A stretch of 64,000 bases of DNA, taken from assembly GCA_903874055.1 (NCBI GenBank), contig CAIQQR010000079.1, positions 1 to 64,000 on the forward strand, read 5' to 3'. The DNA is from an uncultured Bacteroidota bacterium (GTDB lineage Bacteria; Bacteroidota; Bacteroidia; Chitinophagales; Chitinophagaceae). How positions within the stretch are numbered: position 1 is the stretch's first letter; each line of letters begins with the position of its first letter. The notes under the pieces were generated by a model, which worked only from the letters and a program-made list of their open reading frames with translations, was not told the origin of the DNA and did not search any database. This document shows, piece by piece, positions 17,443 through 26,078 of this stretch. Made by a program: the position numbers and the translations under genes.

Positions 17443-19212
17443 CTAATTATTAGACTTTCTTTCTCCAATTTGTTGTCTCCACATTGCATAATATAAACCT
17501 TTCTCTGTAAGTAAAGAATCGTGGTTACCCTGTTCAATTATCTTTCCTTTCTCTAATACATAAATACGCGTTGCATGAATGATGGTGCTCAAACGGTGGG
17601 CAATCATAATAGTAATTTGCTCACGTTCTGCAGATAATTCGCGAATGGTATCTGTAATAGATTCCTCTGTTAAACTATCCAGGCTTGAAGTGGCTTCGTC
17701 AAATATTAATAAATGAGGATGTCTTAATAAAGCGCGTGCAATAGAAAGTCTTTGTTTTTCACCTCCACTTAATTTTAATCCACCTTCCCCAATCACAGTA
17801 GATAATCCGTTTCCGCCTTTATCTAAAATATTGGTGCAACTTGATTTTTGCAAGGCTACAAGCATTTCTTCCTCAGTTGCATTTGGTGCAACGAATGCTA
17901 AATTTTCTTTAATGGTGCCGGCAAATAATTGGGTATCCTGTGTAACAAAACTAATTTGATTTCTTAGTTCGTTCATATCAATTTGCTTGCTGTTAACTCC
18001 ATTGATTAATATTTGACCTTCCTGTGTTTGGTACAAGCCAACAATTAGTTTTACCAATGTGCTTTTGCCAGCGCCAGATGGCCCCACAAAGGCAATCGTT
18101 TCGCCTTTTTTCACTTCAAAGCTAATGTCATCCATCGCTTTAAAGTTGGCAGTTTGGTGTTGAAAACCAACATGTTCAAATGCTAAATGTTCAATATTTC
18201 CTATAGGCACTGCTTCGGCAGGATTAATTTCAATTTCTTTTTTCATCAAAGCATCGAAATTATTTAAGGAAGCTTCGGTTTCACGATAGCTCATGATAAT
18301 ACTTCCAATTTCTTGTAATGGGCCAAAAATGAAAAAGCTATAAAACTGTAATGATATCAATTGTCCTACAGATAAGATCTCTTTAAAAATTAACCACATT
18401 AAAGTAAAAGTGATCACTTGTCTTAAAAAGTTAACCATCGTGCCTTGGATAAAACTTAAGGAACGAATATTTTTTACCTTCTTTAATTCAAGCGCTAATA
18501 TTTTGTAAGTATTATTATTTAATCGAGCCACTTCCTGATTGGTTAAGCCTAAACTTTTTACCAATTCAATATTACGCAAGCTCTCGGTAGTGGTGCCGGC
18601 AAGTGTTGTAGTTTCTTTTACAATATTCTTTTGAATGGACTTTATTCTTTTACTTAATAAATTGGTTACATAAGCAATAGTGCCAGCCCCTAAAATGTAA
18701 ATAGGCATGATTGACCAATGCAGCTTAGTTGCATAAATGGAAATAAAAACAATGCTTACAATAATACCAAATACCACATTAATCACATAGCTAATGAACT
18801 TTTCACAATCTGCTCTAGCTTTTGTCAAAATTGATAATGTTTCGCCGCTTCTTTGATCTTCAAATGCTTGATACGGCAATTGCATGGAGTGTTTTAATCC
18901 ATCGGTAAATAGGGAAGCCCCAAATTTTTGTATAATTACATTTACAGTATAATCCTGAAATGCTTTTGCAATTCTACTTACCATAGCGGTGCCTACTAAT
19001 AATCCTAATATCTTTCCTATTCCTTTTAAGAATTCCGGTTGGGTTCTTATGTTACCCATTGCGTCTTTAAATGGGGTTTTTGCAAATTCATCAATCAACC
19101 TTCCAAACAACATGGGGTCAAACATGGAAAAGGTTTGATTAATAGCAGCTAGTATAAAACCAATGATTACTAGTTTTCTAAAAGGGCGTAAATATTGAAA
19201 TAATATCTTCAT
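17443..19212 (-). CDS. ABC exporter, fused permease/ATPase (MsbA-like)
   Basis: A 589-residue half-transporter: six transmembrane helices in residues 1-310, then an ATPase with Walker A GPSGAGKST near 370, signature LSGGEKQR near 470, and Walker B LLIFDEATSSLD near 495. It probably exports lipids or drugs; the substrate cannot be read. It follows engB by two bases and gpmI lies upstream, so the three reverse-strand genes look like one operon. Confidence 0.92.
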   Translation of the reverse strand: MKILFQYLRPFRKLVIIGFILAAINQTFSMFDPMLFGRLIDEFAKTPFKDAMGNIRTQPEFLKGIGKILGLLVGTAMVSRIAKAFQDYTVNVIIQKFGASLFTDGLKHSMQLPYQAFEDQRSGETLSILTKARADCEKFISYVINVVFGIIVSIVFISIYATKLHWSIMPIYILGAGTIAYVTNLLSKRIKSIQKNIVKETTTLAGTTTESLRNIELVKSLGLTNQEVARLNNNTYKILALELKKVKNIRSLSFIQGTMVNFLRQVITFTLMWLIFKEILSVGQLISLQFYSFFIFGPLQEIGSIIMSYRETEASLNNFDALMKKEIEINPAEAVPIGNIEHLAFEHVGFQHQTANFKAMDDISFEVKKGETIAFVGPSGAGKSTLVKLIVGLYQTQEGQILINGVNSKQIDMNELRNQISFVTQDTQLFAGTIKENLAFVAPNATEEEMLVALQKSSCTNILDKGGNGLSTVIGEGGLKLSGGEKQRLSIARALLRHPHLLIFDEATSSLDSLTEESITDTIRELSAEREQITIMIAHRLSTIIHATRIYVLEKGKIIEQGNHDSLLTEKGLYYAMWRQQIGERKSNN

Positions 19213-19214
19213 AA

Positions 19215-19853
19215 TTATGATTTTTGTTCGTCGGCGTACAATTGGTTGTATTGGTCAATACAGGCAACTACTTCTTCGACGCCTGCCTTTTTTTCGGCAC
19301 TTGTTACGAATCCTTGTGGTAAAAAGGGTAGATGTTGTTTTAAGATATCAAACATAGCAGCTACATTTCTTGCAACTACTGCAGGTTTTTCCTTGTCTGA
19401 TTTTGTAAAAATGAGGGTGTATGGAATTTCCCATTTCACCATTTGTTCAATAAATTCTAAATCAATTTTTTGAGGAGTATGTCTACTATCAATCAAAACA
19501 AATACTCTATTTAAATTAGGACGTTTTCTTAAATAGTTTTCAATCATCTGCTCCCATCTTCTTCGACTACTTTGTGAAACTTTAGCAAAGCCATAGCCTG
19601 GTAAATCCACAATATACCATTTGTCCCAAGGCCCTTTTGCATTAGAGCTCATGATTTCAAAATGATTAATAAGTTGGGTCTTGCCCGGTGTTCCTGATGT
19701 TTTTGCTAAATTCTTTTGATTGCATATGGCATTAATAATGGAGGACTTGCCCACATTGCTTCTGCCAATAAATGCGTATTCGGGTTGCTCTAATTTTGGG
19801 CACTGTTCAAAGCCAGGGCTAGAAATTAAATAAGTTGCTTTGTTAATTTTCAT
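19215..19853 (-). CDS. engB: Ribosome biogenesis GTP-binding protein EngB/YsxC
   Basis: A 212-residue TRAFAC GTPase needed for large-subunit assembly. The G1 motif GRSNVGKSS (about 31-39), a threonine-bearing switch (TSGTPGKTQLIN), G3 DLPGYGF and G4 TKSD are all present. It sits between gpmI (five-base gap upstream) and the ABC exporter (two-base gap downstream). Confidence 0.95.
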   Translation of the reverse strand: MKINKATYLISSPGFEQCPKLEQPEYAFIGRSNVGKSSIINAICNQKNLAKTSGTPGKTQLINHFEIMSSNAKGPWDKWYIVDLPGYGFAKVSQSSRRRWEQMIENYLRKRPNLNRVFVLIDSRHTPQKIDLEFIEQMVKWEIPYTLIFTKSDKEKPAVVARNVAAMFDILKQHLPFLPQGFVTSAEKKAGVEEVVACIDQYNQLYADEQKS

Positions 19854-19858
19854 GGTTA

Positions 19859-21376
19859 TTATATTAATACCTTCCCTGTCATTTCTTTAGGTATTGGCAC
19901 ATTCATCATAGTTAATATGGTGGGTGCGATATCACCTAATTTACCTGCTTTAATTGTACCATTCCACTCATTATCAATAATAAAGAAAGGAACTAAATTG
20001 GTAGTATGAGCTGTATTAGGACTGCCGTCTTCGTTAATCATATAATCTGCATTGCCATGATCTGCAGTTAGAAAAATAGTGTATCCATTTTTTAATCCTG
20101 CAGTAACTATTTGATTTACACAAGCGTCTACTGTTTCAACAGCTTTCACCACAGCACTAAAGATTCCAGTGTGACCAACCATATCCGCGTTGGCAAAATT
20201 CAAACAAATAAAATCGGGGTTGCCTGCATTAATTTCTGGCAATAATTTATCTGTTAATTCCTGAGCACTCATTTCTGGTTGTAAATCATAGGTAGCTACT
20301 TTTGGAGAAGGAGCCATGATGCGTGATTCACCTTCAAAAGGAACTTCACGACCGCCACTAAAAAAGAAAGTAACATGAGGATACTTTTCAGTTTCTGCAA
20401 TTCTAATTTGCTTTTTATTGTTTTGAGCTAATACATCACCTAAGGTATTTACTAAATTATCATTCTCAAAAATCACATGCACATTTTGGAAAGTCTCATC
20501 ATACTTAGTAATGGTGGTATAATGTAGATTTAATTTTTTCATTCCAAATTCAGGAAAATCTTTTTGAGACAACACTTCTGTAATTTCTCTACAACGATCA
20601 GTTCTAAAATTAAAACACAATACAGCATCGCCCGATTCAATTTTAGCAATAGGAGCGCCATTTTCTAAAAGTATAGTGGGCTTGATAAATTCATCAGTAA
20701 TGTCTTTTGCATAATTTTCTTTAATCGCTTCAATTGCTGAGTTGGCAGTAGGTCCCTTTGCATTTACTAATGCATCATAGGCTAATTGAACTCTTTCCCA
20801 ACGCTTATCACGATCCATTGCATAGTATCTTCCGCTCAGGGTGGCAATTTTTCCTACAGATGTTTTTAAATGTGCTTCTATGTTTTCAATATAAGCCAAA
20901 CCACTTTTCGGATCGGTATCTCTTCCGTCTGTAAAGGCATGAATGAAAACCTTATCTAATCCATTCGCTTTACAAATATCACAGATCGCTTTTAAATGGG
21001 AGGTATGTGCATGTACACCGCCATCACTTACTAATCCTAATAAATGCAAAGGTTTTTTATTTTCTTTTGCATAATGAATAGATGCCAATAAAGTTGGGTT
21101 CGTGGCTAATTCACCATCACGTATTGCTACATTGATTCTTTGTAATTCTTGATACACTATCCTCCCTGCACCTAAATTCAAATGACCAACTTCACTATTA
21201 CCCATTTGCCCCTCGGGCAATCCTACCTCCTCGCCACAAGTAATTAAAGTGGAATGTGGGTATTTATTATACAAACTGCTTACAAAAGGGACATTTGCTT
21301 GTTGAATAGCATCAGATAAAGGCACTTTGCCTAATCCCCAACCATCCATTATTACTAAAATTACTTTTTTTGACAT
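19859..21376 (-). CDS. gpmI: 2,3-bisphosphoglycerate-independent phosphoglycerate mutase
   Basis: Interconverts 3- and 2-phosphoglycerate in glycolysis through a phosphoserine. At 505 residues from MSKKVILVIMDGWG, it shows the metal site DGWG, the catalytic serine in QMGNSEVGHLNLGAGR (about residue 62), HAFTDGRDTD and the C-terminal TADHGNAD. The frame is open 26 codons further upstream, but the family start is MSKKVIL at 21376. Confidence 0.95.
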   Translation of the reverse strand: MSKKVILVIMDGWGLGKVPLSDAIQQANVPFVSSLYNKYPHSTLITCGEEVGLPEGQMGNSEVGHLNLGAGRIVYQELQRINVAIRDGELATNPTLLASIHYAKENKKPLHLLGLVSDGGVHAHTSHLKAICDICKANGLDKVFIHAFTDGRDTDPKSGLAYIENIEAHLKTSVGKIATLSGRYYAMDRDKRWERVQLAYDALVNAKGPTANSAIEAIKENYAKDITDEFIKPTILLENGAPIAKIESGDAVLCFNFRTDRCREITEVLSQKDFPEFGMKKLNLHYTTITKYDETFQNVHVIFENDNLVNTLGDVLAQNNKKQIRIAETEKYPHVTFFFSGGREVPFEGESRIMAPSPKVATYDLQPEMSAQELTDKLLPEINAGNPDFICLNFANADMVGHTGIFSAVVKAVETVDACVNQIVTAGLKNGYTIFLTADHGNADYMINEDGSPNTAHTTNLVPFFIIDNEWNGTIKAGKLGDIAPTILTMMNVPIPKEMTGKVLI

Positions 21377-21489
21377 AATCTTTATTTTTGGTCTACTTAG
21401 TTCTAATTTTGTGCTGTGAAACACCATTTTAATTAAAAAATGAGTTTCATGCAAATTTACGCAGATATCCTTACATCTAATATTAAAAA

Positions 21490-21879
21490 ATGAACTGGAT
21501 TAGACAAATATTACTATTGGCGCTCTTTGCTTTTGCTAGTTTGGGAGCTAATGCTCAAAATGATGCGGACCAATTGGTGCAGCATTTGCAGACTGCCAAT
21601 TTTAATAAATTAATTTCCTTTTGGGATACACAAGTGGAAGTGAATTTACCCAATTTTACGGGTCAAAAACAATTTAGCCCTGCAGATGCGAATGAAATGT
21701 TGAGGTCTTTTTATAGTCGAAACAATATCATTGGCTTTGAGAAAAATGCGGAAAGAAAAGTAGGCAGCACTATTTATTTGACAGGCAAATTATTTTCTCA
21801 AAATGCAAAATACAATTTAACTTTATTGATGCAGGAAAATAAGCAGCACTTAACTATTGTAAGTGTTAGAGTAAGTTAA
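21490..21879 (+). CDS. DUF4783 family secreted protein
   Basis: A 129-residue protein with a signal peptide (about 1-22, ending ANAQ) and a single compact domain resembling a SnoaL/NTF2-like fold, as in the DUF4783 family of Bacteroidota. Likely periplasmic; function unknown. The upstream TATTTTTG at 21383-21390 is about 100 bases away and may be its promoter. Confidence 0.75.
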   Translation: MNWIRQILLLALFAFASLGANAQNDADQLVQHLQTANFNKLISFWDTQVEVNLPNFTGQKQFSPADANEMLRSFYSRNNIIGFEKNAERKVGSTIYLTGKLFSQNAKYNLTLLMQENKQHLTIVSVRVS

Positions 21880-21907
21880 TTGCATCCATTATTATAAGCA
21901 CTATTGA

Positions 21908-22246
21908 ATGAGTAAGAAAAATAAAGCAGCAGGGTCCCCGTTAGTGTATAGTACCGATCCAAATTACTTACCACCAAGTGAAGAGGAAACAGTTGAAACC
22001 TTACCACCAGATCAACAGCCATTGCGTGTGATACTTGAAACAAAACATCGTGCTGGTAAAACAGTTACTATTGTTTATGGTTTTATAGGAAGTGAAGATG
22101 ATATGAACGCTTTAGGTAAACTGCTTAAAAATCATTGCGGTACGGGAGGTTCAGTGAAAGACGGTGAAATAATTATTCAAGGAGATCACCGTCAAAAAGC
22201 ATTTCAATTTTTAAAGCAAAAAGGATATAGCAAGGCTAAATTGTAG
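21908..22246 (+). CDS. SUI1/eIF1-family translation factor (YciH-like)
   Basis: A 112-residue protein with a C-terminal SUI1 domain: LETKHRAGKTVTIVYGFIGSE, the CGTGGSVKDGEIIIQGDHRQKA core, and a terminal helix. Bacterial YciH homologues bind the small ribosomal subunit and modulate initiation. The N-terminal 35 residues are Pro/Glu-rich and probably disordered. It is convergent with dnaX. Confidence 0.9.
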   Translation: MSKKNKAAGSPLVYSTDPNYLPPSEEETVETLPPDQQPLRVILETKHRAGKTVTIVYGFIGSEDDMNALGKLLKNHCGTGGSVKDGEIIIQGDHRQKAFQFLKQKGYSKAKL

Positions 22247-22252
22247 TCGGCA

Positions 22253-22879
22253 TTAAAAATACACTTCTAAGTTGCACTTGTTCTTAAGGTCTCTTACTAA
22301 AGGATATTGTTCGGCAATGCGATCGTATTTTTGTTTACTATTAAGACGCATGTGCAATGGAACATCTTCTTGTTCACTAGCCTCCACCAATATATCAAAT
22401 TGAATGGCCCTGTTTTGAAATTTATCCCAAACTTTCTCTAATACATTCATTCTTTCCTGCTCTACAAATTTCTGAGCTGTTAATGCGCCAACTGTAATGG
22501 TAAAGTGAGTATCGTCAATGATATTAAGTTGCGCTACTTTAAAAGTTCCTGCAGATGCATGCTTTGCATTGGCTTCCAAAACTACTGCATATTCATCCCA
22601 GCAAGTTCTCAAAATATCCATATCTAATGGAATAGATTCTTTAACCTCTTCAATGTCATATTCCTTGCCATATTTTTGTTGTAATACGGCCAGTAAATTT
22701 TTATTAGCGCCACCTGTAGAAGTGGGTGATGAAATAGCTGTTGGCTTTGCTTGTGTAATAGGAGCATCTGGCGTCGCTGCTGGTGAGTTTGTAACATGGG
22801 GTTTTGGAGCAACAGCTGGCGTAGGGGTTTCAATAACAAGTTTGGCTTCCGAGTTAACTACAATATTACTTAAAGGCAT
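22253..22879 (-). CDS. dnaX: Tau-specific C-terminal part of DNA polymerase III DnaX, reached by -1 slippage
   Basis: From the ATG at 22879 this reads as 208 residues: a Pro/Ala/Thr-rich linker (about 15-70), then a folded domain (about 75-208) of the kind that ends Bacteroidota DnaX proteins. The frame is open upstream of this ATG, through LVDAHYPIRLKKI, right up to the A9 run where the gamma-like frame ends, so it is best read as the tau extension. Joined by a -1 shift, the full product would be 600 residues. Independent initiation at 22879 is possible but less likely. Confidence 0.75.
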   Translation of the reverse strand: MPLSNIVVNSEAKLVIETPTPAVAPKPHVTNSPAATPDAPITQAKPTAISSPTSTGGANKNLLAVLQQKYGKEYDIEEVKESIPLDMDILRTCWDEYAVVLEANAKHASAGTFKVAQLNIIDDTHFTITVGALTAQKFVEQERMNVLEKVWDKFQNRAIQFDILVEASEQEDVPLHMRLNSKQKYDRIAEQYPLVRDLKNKCNLEVYF

Positions 22880-22914
22880 TATTTTCTTTAAGCGAATAGG
22901 GTAGTGTGCATCAA

Positions 22915-24054
22915 CTAGTTTTTTTTTACTATCTGGTTGTCATCCAAACTTAATTCAATTGCTTGTGCCAAAAAGTTCAATTTTATAATGGCCATTTCAA
23001 CATGCAGCCTTTTATTGCGTGCTTGTTTAAATTGAATCTCAGCTTCGTTTAAAATATTAAGCGCACTCACTAAATAGGGAGTGCTAATTTCTTTTGCGGT
23101 ATTAATGTATTGATCTCTCCAGCCTTCAATGGATTCTAATAATGAAGCACTAGCAGGGTCTTTACATACTAATAAATTTCTGATAAAGGAGGCTAGTCCA
23201 GATAATACCATATCTCCTTCAAATCCTTTTTGATTGATTTCATCATACAATAACATGGCCTTGGTAAGGTCTTGTTTTGTTAGGTATTCGATCAATTTAA
23301 AAAAGTATTCTTCGTCTAATATGTTTAAATGCTCAAGGGTATTTTTATAAGTTAATTCGCCATTTGAAAAACTTACAATTTTATCTAAAATACTCAAGGC
23401 ATCACGCATGCAACCTTCACTTTTTTGAGCAATTAGTTGTAATGCGTTTCGTTCTGCTTTAATATGCTCCTTGCCAATAATTTCTTCTAAATGCTCTACT
23501 GTATCGTTATTGGTAATTCTTTTAAAATCAAAAATTTGACATCTACTTAAAATGGTAGGTAAAATTTTATGTTTCTCTGTAGTGGCTAAAATAAAAATAG
23601 CATGTGCAGGAGGTTCTTCCAAAGTTTTTAAGAATGCATTAAATGCACTTGCACTTAACATATGGACCTCATCCACAATATATACTTTGTATTTACCGGC
23701 TTGTGGTGCGAATCTTACTTGATCCACTAAGGTTCTAATATCATCTACCGAGTTATTGCTGGCAGCATCTAATTCGTGTATGTTTAAGCTAGCTCCTTTT
23801 TCAAAAGAGGTGCAGCTATTACATTCGTTACAAGCTTCGCCTTCCTTGGTAATATTGGTGCAATTGATGGTCTTAGCTAAAATACGTGCACAGGTTGTTT
23901 TGCCAACCCCTCTTGGTCCACAAAACAAAAAAGCATGCGCTAAATGATTGTTTAAAATGGCATTCTTAAGGGTGGTCGTTATATGCGACTGCCCCACAAC
24001 TGTATTAAAGTTTTGGGGTCTATATTTTCTAGCAGAAACAACAAAATTATCCAT
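22915..24054 (-). CDS. dnaX: DNA polymerase III clamp-loader subunit, gamma-length DnaX
   Basis: AAA+ clamp-loader ATPase, 379 residues. Walker A GPRGVGKTT (about 45-53), the zinc site with four cysteines (CTNITKEGEACNECNSC, about 64-81), Walker B VYIVDEVHML, sensor 1 ILATTE and a lid and collar are present. It ends VKKN then TAG directly after nine A, the length of a gamma product (domains I-III). The tau part continues in the -1 frame downstream. An assembly indel in the homopolymer could give the same picture. Confidence 0.92.
   Translation of the reverse strand: MDNFVVSARKYRPQNFNTVVGQSHITTTLKNAILNNHLAHAFLFCGPRGVGKTTCARILAKTINCTNITKEGEACNECNSCTSFEKGASLNIHELDAASNNSVDDIRTLVDQVRFAPQAGKYKVYIVDEVHMLSASAFNAFLKTLEEPPAHAIFILATTEKHKILPTILSRCQIFDFKRITNNDTVEHLEEIIGKEHIKAERNALQLIAQKSEGCMRDALSILDKIVSFSNGELTYKNTLEHLNILDEEYFFKLIEYLTKQDLTKAMLLYDEINQKGFEGDMVLSGLASFIRNLLVCKDPASASLLESIEGWRDQYINTAKEISTPYLVSALNILNEAEIQFKQARNKRLHVEMAIIKLNFLAQAIELSLDDNQIVKKN
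22919..22927 (-). other. A9 slippery run in dnaX, candidate programmed frameshift or transcriptional slippage site
   Basis: On the coding strand the sequence is GT followed by nine A, then CTAG. Zero-frame codons are GTA AAA AAA AAC TAG. This contains A AAA AAC, a canonical -1 heptamer, right before the stop. A -1 shift, or one extra A in the mRNA, gives GTA AAA AAA AAA CTA GTT and opens the tau frame. Only a weak 4-base stem (TAGT/ACTA) lies downstream, which favours polymerase slippage over ribosomal frameshifting. Confidence 0.7.
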
Positions 24055-24151
24055 AGCTGACCTGCAATATACATATTATCCCCTAAAAATTTAGGCGCCT
24101 TTTATGCACATTAATTTTCTTTGAGTAGACACTTGTACAGGGTAAAATAAA

Positions 24152-25336
24152 TTAGGAACCAGTAGTGTATTCCATAACAGGGTGGCGCTCAAAAGGATGT
24201 GCTGCTGTATCAAAAATATGTCTAAATGTGACCATATGTCTGCTTGGTTTTGCCCCTAAGCTTTTGTAAATATTTACCATTTTTGGATTCCAGTCGGCAG
24301 CCCAACCCATTTCATATTGTTGGTATATCTTAATGTCTAAAATCGATAAATAACTTGAATAAATTAAAAAGCTATCAATTCCTAAGGATTGGTACTTTGG
24401 TACTACACCAAATGCCAAACCTGTTAAACGATTATTTTGACCTCTAAACTTCATCCATAATAAATGAAGCTTTTGTTTTAACCCCAATTTGCCATCAAAA
24501 AATTTAAAATATTGATTTACATCAGGGATATTAATAAACATGGCAATGGGTTCTTCCTTATAATAGGCAAAACATATAACACGAGGATCCATGACTGGTT
24601 TAAGAGATGTAAACAATTTCATGATTTGATCAAAAGTAATGGCCTTTGCTTCACCATGTTGCGCCCATGCTGAATTATAGATTGTTACAAAATCCTGCGC
24701 GAATTTTTCTAATTGTGATTTATCTAAATGCCTTGTTTGATAATCAGGCTTCGCTTTAAATTTTTCATAGCGCTCTTTAAATTTCGGAGGCAATTCATCA
24801 AATATATTTAGTCGGTAATAATATTGATTGTAATAATTCTCAAAACCGTAGTTGGCAAATAGGGTCTCGTAGTATTCCGGATTAAATGACATTCCATACA
24901 TGGGTTCATTGTCATAGCCCTCTACCATTAAGCCCCACCATTTATCACGGTCACCAAAATTAATTGGGCCGTCCATGGCTTCCATGCCATTTTCAATCAA
25001 CCATTTTTTTGCAGTATCAAATAATAAATTTGCAACAGTATGATCGTTGATGGAATCAAAGTAGCCCACACAGCCGACAGGGAATTCAGTGCCCTTATTT
25101 ACATATTTGCTATAATAAAAAGCAGCAATACGACCCACCGTACTACCATCCTGGTCTTGCACAATCCATCTTTTGGCATTGCCGTCTTTAAATAATTTAT
25201 TTTTTTCAGGATGGAATACCTGTTCCACCTCATTGTCCAATGGACGAATATAATAAGGATTGTCTTGATTTACTTTCGCATTCAAGTTTAGAAATTCCCT
25301 AACTAGTTTGGGTGTTGTTACTTCTAAAACAGTCAT
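24152..25336 (-). CDS. GNAT-like acyltransferase family protein of unknown substrate
   Basis: A 394-residue cytosolic protein of a family common in Bacteroidota and usually annotated as an N-acetyltransferase. The N-terminal half (VGRIAAFYYSKY, GYFDSINDHTVANLLFDTAKKWL) looks like one GNAT fold, and the GVVPKYQSLGIDSFLIYSS segment near residue 325 resembles an acetyl-CoA loop. No substrate can be inferred. It follows rsmE by nine bases and is probably the end of the dnaB-rsmE transcript. Confidence 0.7.
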   Translation of the reverse strand: MTVLEVTTPKLVREFLNLNAKVNQDNPYYIRPLDNEVEQVFHPEKNKLFKDGNAKRWIVQDQDGSTVGRIAAFYYSKYVNKGTEFPVGCVGYFDSINDHTVANLLFDTAKKWLIENGMEAMDGPINFGDRDKWWGLMVEGYDNEPMYGMSFNPEYYETLFANYGFENYYNQYYYRLNIFDELPPKFKERYEKFKAKPDYQTRHLDKSQLEKFAQDFVTIYNSAWAQHGEAKAITFDQIMKLFTSLKPVMDPRVICFAYYKEEPIAMFINIPDVNQYFKFFDGKLGLKQKLHLLWMKFRGQNNRLTGLAFGVVPKYQSLGIDSFLIYSSYLSILDIKIYQQYEMGWAADWNPKMVNIYKSLGAKPSRHMVTFRHIFDTAAHPFERHPVMEYTTGS

Positions 25337-25345
25337 AGCTGCAAT

Positions 25346-26047
25346 TTAGAATTTTTTTAATACACTCAATGCAAATATGCCTGCAGTTTCGGTTCTTAAT
25401 CTTGTATTGCCAAGATGTATTGCTTGAAATTGTTGGTTTGCTGCTTGCTCAATTTCATTTGGACTAAAATCACCTTCGGGGCCAATAAGTAAAACGCAAT
25501 CATCACTTGCATTAATTTCTTTAATGCTTGTTTTTTGAGTGGGCTCGCAATGTGCAATTAATTTTTGGGATGCTTGTGTGGTATGGATGAGTTCTTCAAA
25601 TGCGGTAGGGGTATGCAAACTTGGCAACCAAGCTTGTTGACTTTGAATCATTGCAGATTGCAAAATGTTTTGCATTCTATCTTGCTTAAATCTTTCGTGA
25701 ACGGTACGCTCGCAAAGCAATGGTATAATGGTATGAACGCCCATTTCTGTTGCTTTTTCAAGCAACCATTCAAGGCGTACTGCATTTTTTAACAAGGAAA
25801 TTCCTAAAGTAATTTTTTGTACTGGAGCAACAATATTTTTTTGATTTTGAATTTGTACTGTAGCAGATTTTTTATGTGCATCGGTAATGATGGATTCAAA
25901 AATTGCTCCAAGGCCATTAGTTAAATCAATTCTATCGCCTTCCTTCATTCTTAATACCTGAATACAATGCTTGCTTGTTTCTTCACTTAAAATATAAGTA
26001 GAAACAATATTGGAGAGTTGTGGTTCATAAAAATAAGGAACAGACAT
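25346..26047 (-). CDS. rsmE: 16S rRNA (uracil-1498-N3)-methyltransferase
   Basis: SPOUT-class methyltransferase, 233 residues. An N-terminal PUA-like domain is followed by the knotted SPOUT domain with LIGPEGDFSPNEIEQA (about 185-200) and HLGNTRLRTETAGIFAL at the C-terminus, both diagnostic of RsmE. It is 31 bases downstream of dnaB on the same strand. Confidence 0.95.
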   Translation of the reverse strand: MSVPYFYEPQLSNIVSTYILSEETSKHCIQVLRMKEGDRIDLTNGLGAIFESIITDAHKKSATVQIQNQKNIVAPVQKITLGISLLKNAVRLEWLLEKATEMGVHTIIPLLCERTVHERFKQDRMQNILQSAMIQSQQAWLPSLHTPTAFEELIHTTQASQKLIAHCEPTQKTSIKEINASDDCVLLIGPEGDFSPNEIEQAANQQFQAIHLGNTRLRTETAGIFALSVLKKF

Positions 26048-26078
26048 AGCTATCGAATTTATTAATTTTTATGCAAAA

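Noticed and set aside
22253-22879. Stand-alone hypothetical gene downstream of dnaX
   Set aside because: The frame is open through the A9 run into dnaX and the domain is tau-like, so a slippage-linked extension explains it better.
22253-24054. dnaX as a plain pseudogene
   Set aside because: Both parts are intact and well preserved, and the break falls exactly on a slippery run at the gamma/tau boundary; an assembly error remains possible.
24074-24096. CCTAAA/TTTAGG palindrome upstream of dnaX as an operator
   Set aside because: Short, AT-rich arms and no clear promoter box to relate it to; too weak to list.
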